From positions 1 to 32,945 of the forward strand of contig JAFTYO010000013.1 in assembly GCA_017464685.1 (NCBI GenBank): a stretch of DNA of 32,945 bases. The letters are read 5' to 3'. The position numbers and the translations under genes are program-made. Positions within the stretch are counted from its first letter, which is position 1, and each line of letters starts with the position of its first letter. This document shows positions 1-7,416 of this stretch, piece by piece. The notes under the pieces are model-generated. The model searched no databases and was not told where the DNA came from. It worked only from the letters and a program-made list of their open reading frames with translations. Source of the stretch: Alphaproteobacteria bacterium (GTDB lineage: Bacteria; Pseudomonadota; Alphaproteobacteria; RF32; CAG-239).

Positions 1-19
1 TGCAGATAAGAAGGAGTTT

Positions 20-670
20 TTGAGCGCCGTGTACAAAAGGCGTACACAAGCGAAAAAACACCGATTAGATGTGGCACAATTTGGAAGAAGTATGGTGGAG
101 ATGCTTGGAGTGTTAGCCATAATCGGAGTTTTATCGGTTGGCGGTATTGCCGGTTACTCCAAAGCAATGGAAAAATATAAACTCAATAAGCATATGCAAG
201 GTTTAAGCTTAATATTACAATTTGCACTTAATTTTACATCTAATCTTAAACCGGAAGAAGGGCTTAACATAAATATAACCAGATTTTTTAATAAATTTGA
301 TGCCATTCCTGACGGTTTTAAATATGACGATAATAATGAAAAAATAATAGATGTTTTTGATTCATCACTTATTTTAAGGAGTTGTACAGTACATCCAACG
401 TCTCATAATTTTACTTTTGGATATTATATTGAAAATACAAAGAGTTGGTTTAATATATGTGTCAATTTGATTAATGTAGCAAAGGCTTACAAAGATCAAA
501 TACATTATTTAACGGTTTCAAATTCTGATACACCTCAAACTAATTATTATGGAACTATAGGGTGTAATAGTAGCAGAAAATGTTTGGATGAATTAAGTAT
601 GGATGATGTATATGAGATGTGCAAAATACAAGGTCATGAAAACTCTTATTTTGCTTTTTCTTGGTTTTAA
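20..670 (+). CDS. Type IV pilin/pseudopilin-like protein, 5' end uncertain
   Basis: The N-terminus carries a prepilin-like signature: a basic leader ending in FG, then R-S-M-V-E with Glu at +5, then a hydrophobic helix (MLGVLAIIGVLSVGGIAGY), as in type IV pilins and type II secretion pseudopilins. Position +1 is Arg rather than the usual Phe or Met. The rest (about residues 65-216) is a poorly conserved globular domain with five Cys, which could form disulfides after export. By family it would be processed by a prepilin peptidase and assembled at the inner membrane; the actual role is unknown. The start is unsure: TTG at 20 lies only 3 bases from AAGGAG, GTG at 29 lies 12 bases away, and the frame is open to the window edge, so the gene may begin upstream. 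It ends 10 bases from the 3' end of the convergent next gene. Confidence 0.75.
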   Translation: MSAVYKRRTQAKKHRLDVAQFGRSMVEMLGVLAIIGVLSVGGIAGYSKAMEKYKLNKHMQGLSLILQFALNFTSNLKPEEGLNINITRFFNKFDAIPDGFKYDDNNEKIIDVFDSSLILRSCTVHPTSHNFTFGYYIENTKSWFNICVNLINVAKAYKDQIHYLTVSNSDTPQTNYYGTIGCNSSRKCLDELSMDDVYEMCKIQGHENSYFAFSWF

Positions 671-680
671 TGTAAAATTT

Positions 681-1328
681 TTATAAGTATCCTTTTTTAT
701 CAAAAAAAGTTAAGATGATAGTTAAAATATATATACCAATCATTAAACCAACAGCAATGTAGAGCATTTGTTTGTCGGTTATAACATGTTTTACCTGTTT
801 AACTCCAATAGCGCTTCCTTTGACCACAAAATTATCGTTCGGATTTTGGTGTAAAATGCTTACTCCGATTTGGTCTTGCGGATTTAAAAAATCAAAGCCG
901 ATTACTAAAGAGTTTTTATATTTGGTTAAGTTAGCACTTACCGATTGAGAGGTTAGGGTGTTGTCAATGGTATAATGCACCATTTGTGCACTTTCGGGTA
1001 CAATGATTCTGATAGGATTGTGGCCGATTCTGGATACATCGCTGCCGGCAAGAGCTTCTTGGCCGGTGTTTTGTAAAATTACATTGGTTTGATAAAGGTC
1101 TTTATATTCGGTATCATTAACGGTGACTTTAAAATTATTTTCGTTTTGCGAAGATATAAAGCTTCTTGATGAGGTGTCATATTTGATTATTGGTCTGTCG
1201 ATATAAAATTGATACACACCAAAAAACAATGCTGAAAAGCCAATAATAAAAGCACCGACATTGCTGATTAAAAACAGCCACAGTTTGTGCAAAAATTTTT
1301 TTAATGGTGTTTGTTTTTTTCTTCTCAT
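681..1328 (-). CDS. Two-TM membrane protein of unknown function
   Basis: I do not recognise this family. The 215-residue product has a strongly basic N-terminus (MRRKKQ..KK), a first membrane segment at about residues 17-42, a middle region of about 140 residues rich in Ser/Thr/Asn and beta-type sequence, a second membrane segment at about 188-209 and a short basic C-tail. By the positive-inside rule both ends are cytoplasmic and the middle domain is outside the inner membrane. The ATG at 1328 is preceded by AGAGGA at good spacing. It lies 46 bases downstream of the Nudix-like gene on the same strand, so the two are probably co-transcribed. No catalytic motif is visible. Confidence 0.75.
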   Translation of the reverse strand: MRRKKQTPLKKFLHKLWLFLISNVGAFIIGFSALFFGVYQFYIDRPIIKYDTSSRSFISSQNENNFKVTVNDTEYKDLYQTNVILQNTGQEALAGSDVSRIGHNPIRIIVPESAQMVHYTIDNTLTSQSVSANLTKYKNSLVIGFDFLNPQDQIGVSILHQNPNDNFVVKGSAIGVKQVKHVITDKQMLYIAVGLMIGIYILTIILTFFDKKGYL

Positions 1329-1374
1329 ATTTTTCCTCTTTTACAAGGCAAAATATAAGATGGTTTTTCAAACT

Positions 1375-2388
1375 TTAAATAGATCGATTATGTGAATTTA
1401 TCAAAACTGTTCCGGTAGGCAAATTTTCTATATTTTCTATTGCTTTGATGCCAATATTCAAGGTTTTGGCAACAAAATCCAAATCTTTCCCCATTTTTTG
1501 TGCGGCATTTTTAAAACTTATCTTCCATGGTGTTTGAAGTTGGATTTTTTTGTACAACAATGTTAATTTATTTTCATCATTATTTAACAAATCGGAAGCA
1601 AGAGCCCAAGTTGCAAACCATTCGTGAGGATAACGATAATCGCTATTAGCATTTCTGCCATCTTCCAATTTGTTATTTCCGCTAAAATTGCCAAAGCTTT
1701 TTAAGGCTTGTGTGAGTTTGATTTTTTTATACTCGGCAACTTCGGAATTTTGTTCGTGTTTGTGTATATCGGCAGAGCGATTTGCCAAAATATCAAGGGT
1801 TTGTTCGGTGGTTTTTAAAATGTGGCAATATGGTGTAATACACCACACATCGCCGTTTCCGTTCCATATGTTTATGGCAAAATTGTCATCTTTTAAGTCT
1901 TCCATTTGTATTAAATGTATTTGACTTTTATCAAGCTTAAAATCGTATATACCTAAGTTCCCGAGCTCTTCTTTTGTTTCTCGTATAACATTATTGAGCC
2001 GAATTATGTTGATATCATCGGTTAAAACAACTTTTTCGTTTTGAATAATAACATCATCCTTTTGACCTAACAGTTGTTTTTTTTCGGATATGGTCATATG
2101 GTTAAATTTATCTTCATCAGTTCTTTCGGACAGACCGCCTAATGCACCGATTCCGTCAGGATATCCCGTTTTTGCATTTAGTCTTTGTATAACTCCGATG
2201 TAAATATTATCAAGAGCCTGTATCGGGTTATTATTATCAAGAACATCTCCAGAATATAAGGTTACATTTGCGCCGCTGTTCTTAATCAGATTACGATTTT
2301 GCTCAATGTTCAATATTTGAGATCTTTTTTCGCCTTTGGGAGCATCTTTTAAGGCTTTTATCAGGTCTTTTCGGGTTTTGTATATCAT
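1375..2388 (-). CDS. Nudix-hydrolase-like protein with a split Nudix box
   Basis: This 337-residue protein contains the two halves of a Nudix box. GALGGLSE lies at about residues 81-88 and RETKEELG at about 136-143, preceded by a beta strand (IYIGVIQRL). In a standard box (G-x5-E-x7-R-E-x2-E-E-x-G) only about 13 residues separate the first Gly from REx2EE; here about 50 do, so an insert of some 37 residues splits the motif. The catalytic Glu residues of REx2EE are kept, which suggests a metal-dependent hydrolase of a nucleoside-diphosphate-linked compound; the substrate is not predictable. The last 130 residues match nothing I recognise. It is the first gene of a probable two-gene unit with the membrane protein at 681-1328. 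A non-enzymatic Nudix fold is the main alternative. Confidence 0.65.
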   Translation of the reverse strand: MIYKTRKDLIKALKDAPKGEKRSQILNIEQNRNLIKNSGANVTLYSGDVLDNNNPIQALDNIYIGVIQRLNAKTGYPDGIGALGGLSERTDEDKFNHMTISEKKQLLGQKDDVIIQNEKVVLTDDINIIRLNNVIRETKEELGNLGIYDFKLDKSQIHLIQMEDLKDDNFAINIWNGNGDVWCITPYCHILKTTEQTLDILANRSADIHKHEQNSEVAEYKKIKLTQALKSFGNFSGNNKLEDGRNANSDYRYPHEWFATWALASDLLNNDENKLTLLYKKIQLQTPWKISFKNAAQKMGKDLDFVAKTLNIGIKAIENIENLPTGTVLINSHNRSI

Positions 2389-2610
2389 TTTATTTTCCTT
2401 TAAGCTTAAATTTATCGTATATTATCATATTTTGAAAAAAAATCTATCACTTTTTGGCTGATGAAAAAAACTAAAGTATAATTGATATTTTTAAAATCAA
2501 GTAACACTTAAATGTTTATAGAACCTTATTTATGAAACTACCTTTCTTGTATAACATTGTTTTTCAGGCTAAAAATAAATTATGAAATCCTATTTTGTGG
2601 GAGAACCATT

Positions 2611-2955
2611 ATGAAAGATAAAATAAAAAAATCTTTAGCTTTAAAAATTAAGGCTTTGCGTGAAAGCGCTTCTATGACACAAGAAGAACTGGCATATAAA
2701 TGCGATGTCAGTTGGCGTACAATCTCAAATTTAGAACGAGGTCTTGTGGTTCCCGACTTGGTTATGATATACAAAATCTCTCAAATTTTCAGTATCAGCA
2801 TTGATGATTTATTAGGTGTATCGATTGATACAACAAAAAGTCGAAGCAGACTTGATAAGGAGCAATTCATCATTGAAAAAATTAAATATACCAACGACAA
2901 ATTGCTTGATTATGTACTTGATGAACTGATCTTACTTTTTAAATATTTTAATTGA
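2611..2955 (+). CDS. XRE-family helix-turn-helix regulator
   Basis: A 114-residue Cro/C1-type DNA-binding protein. Residues 9-67 form the HTH_3 domain, with LKIKALRESASMTQEELA followed by the recognition-helix region VSWRTISNLERG and the usual closing DLL. A short helical tail (about 68-114) probably dimerises or binds a partner. I chose ATG 2611 because GGGAG lies 7 bases upstream and the HTH then begins close to the N-terminus; the frame is open upstream to 2557 but without a ribosome site. Its last 8 bases overlap the 3' end of a small ORF on the other strand. The target genes are unknown. Confidence 0.85.
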   Translation: MKDKIKKSLALKIKALRESASMTQEELAYKCDVSWRTISNLERGLVVPDLVMIYKISQIFSISIDDLLGVSIDTTKSRSRLDKEQFIIEKIKYTNDKLLDYVLDELILLFKYFN

Positions 2956-3112
2956 TTTTGTTTTTATATCTGTCCAATAGTTCACTTAAAAGTTCTTCAT
3001 AAGCGTAACTGGTAATATGGGCAGTGTGCTCAAAATGATACCTTTTTAATAGCTTAATTAATCGATAGAATATAGTATTTATTTGTTTTAAGTCTTTTTC
3101 ATATTTTTGCAT
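2948..3112 (-). CDS. Small 54-residue ORF, hypothetical
   Basis: Reading the minus strand from ATG at 3112 gives 54 codons to TAA. The product is helical and charged (MQKYEKDLKQINTIF at the start, LLSELLDRYKNK near the end) with no Cys and no membrane segment. AGGGA lies 8 bases upstream of the ATG. It fills most of the otherwise empty stretch between the XRE regulator and the LysR gene, and its stop overlaps the XRE gene tail-to-tail by 8 bases. The amphipathic composition would suit a small protein-binding partner. No family is recognised, and a chance ORF of this length is possible in AT-rich DNA. Confidence 0.45.
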   Translation of the reverse strand: MQKYEKDLKQINTIFYRLIKLLKRYHFEHTAHITSYAYEELLSELLDRYKNKIN

Positions 3113-3222
3113 TGTTAGTTTCCCTGTATTTTTTCTTGCAACATATTTTTTATTCTGTATAACATTTTATATGCTAATAAAATAAAAATGAAGAAACTAA
3201 TTTCATATAATTGGTATATAAA

Positions 3223-4107
3223 ATGGGATATGGTATCAAAGACGCGATTTTACGAGTTCGACAGCTTTTATGTTTAAGTTCGGCGATTAAATATGGCTCA
3301 ATATCTAAAGCGGCCGAAAAAAACAATATGAAACAATCTAATTTGTCGGTACAGATAAGACAATTGGAAGAAGAACTCGGGGAAAATTTAATAACCAGAG
3401 TTCATAACGGTGTCAAGATTACGGAGGCCGGATATGAGGTTTATGCAATTGCTTGTAATTTAGAAAATATGATAAACAAGACACATAATTTGAATATTAA
3501 GGCATTTCGAGTTTCAGGAGAAATCAGGCTTTGGACAACCGATGGATTGGGAATTGGTTATATTTCAGATTGTTTTTATAAGTTTTATGAAAAATATCCC
3601 AAGGTGAATGTTGAAATTTTTTGTTCAATGGAAAGGCCTAAACCGGAACAGTTTGATATGGCTGTCATTTATGATGAACCTCATGATTGTTCATTGAAAG
3701 TTATCAAAACTTACAATTTAAAGTTTGCTTTTTTTGCTTCAAAAACATATTTATCAACTTTCGGATATCCGAAAAATTTAAAAGATTTGCAAGAGAATCA
3801 TCGAATTTGTAATAAGTCGAATTATGCCGGTGTATGGAAAAAATGGAACAATTTTTTAATCGGTGCCAAAAAAATTGCATCAACTACAAATTCTTCTTCA
3901 ATGCTTTTTGAACTTATAAAAGACGGAATAGGGATCGGATTATTGCCAAGAGGAGGATTTTCAAATAATGAAAATTTGGTCGAACTCAGCAACATCAAAA
4001 TGGAACTAAATCATAATTGTTGGCTTGTTGTCAGAGATGAAGTTAAAGATATTGATAAAATTAAGGCCTTAACCAAATTTATTAAAGATGCATCTGACAA
4101 ATTATAA
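3223..4107 (+). CDS. LysR-type transcriptional regulator
   Basis: The 294-residue product has a LysR winged HTH at about residues 10-70 (AAEKNNMKQSNLSVQIRQLEEELG, then TRVHNGVKITEAG). An effector-binding domain of the periplasmic-binding-protein fold follows from about 90, including a SSMLFELIKDGIGIGLLPRGG segment typical of its C-terminal half. The length is normal for the family. ATG 3223 is preferred; TTG 3211 is also possible and an in-frame TAA sits directly before it. Neither has a clear Shine-Dalgarno site, so expression may be weak. The 3' end overlaps the short LysR-like gene on the opposite strand by 26 bases. The ligand and target are not visible. Confidence 0.85.
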   Translation: MGYGIKDAILRVRQLLCLSSAIKYGSISKAAEKNNMKQSNLSVQIRQLEEELGENLITRVHNGVKITEAGYEVYAIACNLENMINKTHNLNIKAFRVSGEIRLWTTDGLGIGYISDCFYKFYEKYPKVNVEIFCSMERPKPEQFDMAVIYDEPHDCSLKVIKTYNLKFAFFASKTYLSTFGYPKNLKDLQENHRICNKSNYAGVWKKWNNFLIGAKKIASTTNSSSMLFELIKDGIGIGLLPRGGFSNNENLVELSNIKMELNHNCWLVVRDEVKDIDKIKALTKFIKDASDKL

Positions 4108-4627
4108 AACGAGACAAATTTAATGCTTGTTTTGAATTTTTAGATGATACCCAAATTTTTTGCTTAAATTCTGTACCTATACAGTTTTCAACCATAATAA
4201 GATTTTGATAATTTTGCGGTTTTTCATAGCTGACAATTACATCGGCATCAACAGACGATGAACAAAATATAATTTTATTTTCTTTGAAAGACTGCAAATT
4301 TTTAAGTTCGATGTTGTCCGGTATGTATAATTGCAAACTTTTTTTATTTTCGTTTACCGCAATTTTTTCAATTATTTCATCAAAGGCTGTTTCTGTTTGA
4401 TTGATCATTTGGGAAAGTTCTAAAGCCTTTGTTGTCGGTATCAGTCCGTTTGAAGTTCGTATAAAAAGTTGTTTTTGCAAATAATCTTCTAAATCTTTAA
4501 TTATCTTGCTCAAATTTGAAGCCTTGATCCCGTTTTTTTCGGCAGCCGCATTGATTTGCGAAAATTTTATTACTTCATTTAAATACAGCAAATTACGAAA
4601 TAAAATAGTTTTTGATTTTATTGACAT
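4082..4627 (-). CDS. Short LysR-like regulator with reduced effector domain
   Basis: Residues 8-68 form a LysR-type HTH (INAAAEKNGIKASNLSKIIKDLEDYLQ, then RTSNGLIPTTKALEL) followed by a linker helix. Only about 85 residues remain after that, instead of the usual 200 or so, so the effector-binding domain is truncated or remodelled. No frameshift is evident and the C-terminus is in frame to a normal stop, so this may be a stable short form, not simple decay. It converges on the full-length LysR gene with a 26-base overlap and diverges from the GNAT gene across a 79-base gap that holds a palindrome, so it probably regulates itself and/or the acetyltransferase. Confidence 0.75.
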   Translation of the reverse strand: MSIKSKTILFRNLLYLNEVIKFSQINAAAEKNGIKASNLSKIIKDLEDYLQKQLFIRTSNGLIPTTKALELSQMINQTETAFDEIIEKIAVNENKKSLQLYIPDNIELKNLQSFKENKIIFCSSSVDADVIVSYEKPQNYQNLIMVENCIGTEFKQKIWVSSKNSKQALNLSRFIICQMHL

Positions 4628-4659
4628 TTTTAAAAATCTCGGTTAGGAGCTCCCCAAAA

Positions 4660-4688
4660 TATATACCATCTTATTAAATAAGTATATA
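4660..4688. promoter_or_regulatory. Nested inverted repeat, candidate operator
   Basis: The gap between the divergent short LysR gene and the GNAT gene holds TATATAC (4660-4666) and GTATATA (4682-4688). Inside lies the perfect palindrome CTTATT-A-AATAAG (4670-4682). The place and symmetry fit a regulator site; LysR proteins often bind such sites next to their own promoters. AT-rich palindromes also arise by chance. Confidence 0.4.
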
Positions 4689-4706
4689 CTAAATAAACGT
4701 TAGTCA

Positions 4707-5384
4707 ATGTATAATTTTTTTATGATAACAGACAATTTTAACATATGTATCGTTTCAAGCGACAAAGAATTTGCTCAAGCAATGACTGTTCGACGTGAAG
4801 TGTTTATTGATGAATACAAAATAGCTGAACAAAAAGAGTTTGACGGTAATGATTTTGGAGCAACGCATATTTTGGCTCTTGATGATAACAGGCCTATTGG
4901 TACAATGCGCATTCGATATTTTAACGGTTTTGTGAAAATGGAAAGAATGTGCGTGATAAAAAAATTTCGTAAAACCGATGTGTCAGAAAAAATTATGCAA
5001 AAAGCCATGTTGTTTGCAGCACAAAAAGGTTATGAAAAAGCATACGGAGTGTGCAAAAAAGAGCTCTTAAACAGGTGGAAACAAAACGGATTTGAACCGA
5101 TTACAGGGGCAAAAGCAGTTGAACAAAACTCAATGACTTTAATTCCGGTGGTTTGCAATTTGCCTAAAGTTGAAAATGTGATTACCATGCAAACAGAGGC
5201 TCAAATCCTCAATGCAAAAGAAGGAACTTGGTTTAATTTGGCACAAAGTGATGTCATAATGCGTATTAAGAACTTAACCGATAAGGTAAAGCAGATTAAA
5301 CACCCTCTTCAAACAACGAATAAAAATCCGCAATCAGAGTTTGTGTACCCTTTATCACATAAGACTGATGATAAATCCTACTAA
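4707..5384 (+). CDS. GNAT-family N-acetyltransferase
   Basis: The N-terminal 150 residues follow the GNAT fold: an early helix (AMTVRREVFIDEY), strand beta-2/3 (ATHILALDDNRPIGTMRIRYF), strand beta-4 (VKMERMCVIKKFRKTDVSEKIM) that precedes the acetyl-CoA pyrophosphate loop, and a later NRWKQNGFE segment. A normal Q/RxxGxG/A loop is not obvious; K-F-R-K-T-D-V-S lies in its place. The reaction would be acetyl transfer from acetyl-CoA to an amine, substrate unknown. The last 75 residues are an extra tail that I do not recognise. The alternative start at 4722 (MITDNF) is equally plausible because neither ATG has a clear ribosome site. It diverges from the short LysR gene, and its 3' end overlaps the permease gene by 30 bases. 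Confidence 0.8.
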   Translation: MYNFFMITDNFNICIVSSDKEFAQAMTVRREVFIDEYKIAEQKEFDGNDFGATHILALDDNRPIGTMRIRYFNGFVKMERMCVIKKFRKTDVSEKIMQKAMLFAAQKGYEKAYGVCKKELLNRWKQNGFEPITGAKAVEQNSMTLIPVVCNLPKVENVITMQTEAQILNAKEGTWFNLAQSDVIMRIKNLTDKVKQIKHPLQTTNKNPQSEFVYPLSHKTDDKSY

Positions 5385-6554
5385 TATCACACTCATCAAG
5401 GCACTTCCGAACAGTATTACATCGGCAGATGATGAGGTTTCTTTTCTCAAGCGCCAGTTAGCGGCAAAAATTCCGAGATAACTGAGTAAGAATGCGGCAC
5501 TTGACAAGTTTACTATGGAAGAAAAATCCATAAATACAATTGAAAGTACAATCAGAAGTGTAGTAAATCCGTTACCCCAAGTTGCGTTTTTTGTAAGCGG
5601 TATAGTATATATTTTAGGCAACACCTTAAATTTTCCTAAGGCTTGAGATATACGAAACATACTGAAAAATGTGGCATTTATGCCGGAAACAAAAGCAAGT
5701 CCGGCAGCTAAATACAAGAAATAATATCCCCATTTGCCCAAAAGCTTGTCGGCAACAGTGGCAATGGCGGTTTCGGTATCGGTAATTAAATCGGAAGTAG
5801 GCGTATAATTCAAGACCACATAAGCTAAGTTGAGATATACGAGCATAACAATCAGTAATGTGATATAAATTGCCAGTGCCATGGTGCGTTTGGGTTTGTG
5901 CACATTGGCAGCCGCATTGGTAATTACGCCATATCCGGCATAGGCAAAAAATGTGACACCGACACTTCTTAAAAAGTCAAAATGTGCAACAGGTTTCATT
6001 TGTATTGTAGGTAATTTTAGTTCGGGTTGATAAAATGCGGCTCCAATAATTACTATCAAAATCGAGATTTTAACAATTACGATAAGTGTTTCCACCCAAC
6101 CGACTTCGGCTGCGGTTTGCATATTAAGCCAAGCCAAAATCAGGGTTATGCCGACGGCAAATAAGTTAATGTAAAATAGATGGTTTGAACTTAGTTTTAA
6201 TAACTCGGTTGCATATATTCCAAAAGATTTTGCGAGCATTGCAATGGATACGGCAGATGCAATCATATATATAAGCGACAAACCGCCAGAGATAAATTTT
6301 GTTTTAAACGCAATGTGAAAATAGTCGGTAAGTCCGCCCGATTGAGGATATCTTCCGGCCAATTTTGCGTAAGAATATCCGGAAAATATGGCAGCTAATC
6401 CGGCAACCAAAAATGCCAGATAGGTTTGATGTCCGGCAAGTAAAATAACTTGTCCCAAAAGAGCGAAAATACCAGCACCGATAATTGAGCCAAGCCCCAA
6501 TGAAACAACATTTAACAGGCTTAAATCTTTTTTTGTATCGTTTAATGCAGACAT
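5355..6554 (-). CDS. APC-superfamily amino acid permease
   Basis: A 399-residue integral membrane protein with about 11-12 hydrophobic segments. TM1 contains the APC-family signature GLGSIIGAGIFALLG (about residues 19-33), which binds the carboxyl and amino groups of the substrate in characterised homologues. The following segments (YLAFLVAGLAAIFSGYSYAKL, then YPQSGG) are also typical. It would import an amino acid by proton symport or by exchange across the inner membrane; which one is not readable. The ATG at 6554 has AGAGGAG at good spacing. It lies 83 bases downstream of the DUF4402-like gene on the same strand and converges with the GNAT gene. Confidence 0.9.
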   Translation of the reverse strand: MSALNDTKKDLSLLNVVSLGLGSIIGAGIFALLGQVILLAGHQTYLAFLVAGLAAIFSGYSYAKLAGRYPQSGGLTDYFHIAFKTKFISGGLSLIYMIASAVSIAMLAKSFGIYATELLKLSSNHLFYINLFAVGITLILAWLNMQTAAEVGWVETLIVIVKISILIVIIGAAFYQPELKLPTIQMKPVAHFDFLRSVGVTFFAYAGYGVITNAAANVHKPKRTMALAIYITLLIVMLVYLNLAYVVLNYTPTSDLITDTETAIATVADKLLGKWGYYFLYLAAGLAFVSGINATFFSMFRISQALGKFKVLPKIYTIPLTKNATWGNGFTTLLIVLSIVFMDFSSIVNLSSAAFLLSYLGIFAANWRLRKETSSSADVILFGSALMSVILVGFIISLM

Positions 6555-6637
6555 CTAAAACTCCTCTAACTTTTTTATTTTAGTAAAAGGTAATTGTTAA
6601 AGGAGCGATTTCAAGATGTGAACTATCTTAGAAGTTT

Positions 6638-7168
6638 TTATTCTTCTGACATATATAAAATAGGAATTATCGCTTGATACCATTCTGTTTCAATATTGGC
6701 AGGAATATTAAAGGTACCACCGATATTTACAGTTTTTCCATCATCAGCAATCGCAAATGTAATGTCGGATATGGTAGGAACAATATCCATAGCCCCGTGT
6801 TCATTTCCATTTGTACCCATTGATACCATTTTTATATCTCCTTGAGTTCCGAGCTGAATATTTGCTGCATCAGTGAAAGTTCCGTTTGATATAACACACT
6901 TTCCAGCTTGTCCATCTGCTATAACAGAACCGCTTCCTGTACTAGGATATGTATTGGTAGTATTGCCATCAGGTGTAACAGTTATACTAAAGGCATTTGA
7001 ATTATCATTTATATAAGCTCCAAAACCTAATATATCTGTTCCACAGTCAATTTCCTCAGTATTTGCTATCATGCATCTGACTCCTAAATTTCCGCTTGCA
7101 TATGTTTGAGCGTTTGCGTTGCTTGCAGCTAAAAGAGCCACAGCGCCTAAAAGAAAATATTTTCTCAT
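6638..7168 (-). CDS. Secreted DUF4402-like protein
   Basis: Residues 1-20 form a clear Sec signal peptide (MRKYFLLGAVALLAASNANA, cleavage before QT). The mature part is Gly/Thr/Asn-rich and beta-type, with three Cys and a C-terminal pattern ITFAIADDGKTVNIGGTF-NIPAN that resembles the end of DUF4402 domains, which occur in exported adhesin-like or spore-coat-U-like proteins. It would lie in the periplasm or on the surface. AAAGGAT precedes the ATG. The DUF4402 match is made by eye and is moderate; the signal peptide is firm. It is probably transcribed from the 248-base gap shared with the divergent amidohydrolase gene. Confidence 0.75.
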   Translation of the reverse strand: MRKYFLLGAVALLAASNANAQTYASGNLGVRCMIANTEEIDCGTDILGFGAYINDNSNAFSITVTPDGNTTNTYPSTGSGSVIADGQAGKCVISNGTFTDAANIQLGTQGDIKMVSMGTNGNEHGAMDIVPTISDITFAIADDGKTVNIGGTFNIPANIETEWYQAIIPILYMSEE

Positions 7169-7416
7169 AAATTTAATCCTTTCTATAAAAATTAAGTTTA
7201 AGTACCTTTGAAAAGAGCAAAAACTGTCCTTTCAAAGCTCATCATAAACCGTTTTTTTTTGCAAGTAAAAAGAGTCTTTGTGTATATTTAAATCAAAAAT
7301 GGTGTAAAAAATCAAAAATTTTAAAGTGACCGAGAATTTGATAAATTAGTTTAACCTTTTTTTAGTTTATATATTTTATCATTCCTTAAAATCTGTAATT
7401 ATAGAGGAGAACTAAA

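Noticed and set aside
1177-1371. A 64-residue ORF overlapping the two-TM protein gene
   Set aside because: Out of frame with the well-supported gene that has the ribosome site; composition is that of a shadow frame.
3189-3278. A 28-codon upstream ORF before the LysR gene
   Set aside because: No ribosome site and it overlaps the LysR start in another frame; nothing supports a leader peptide.
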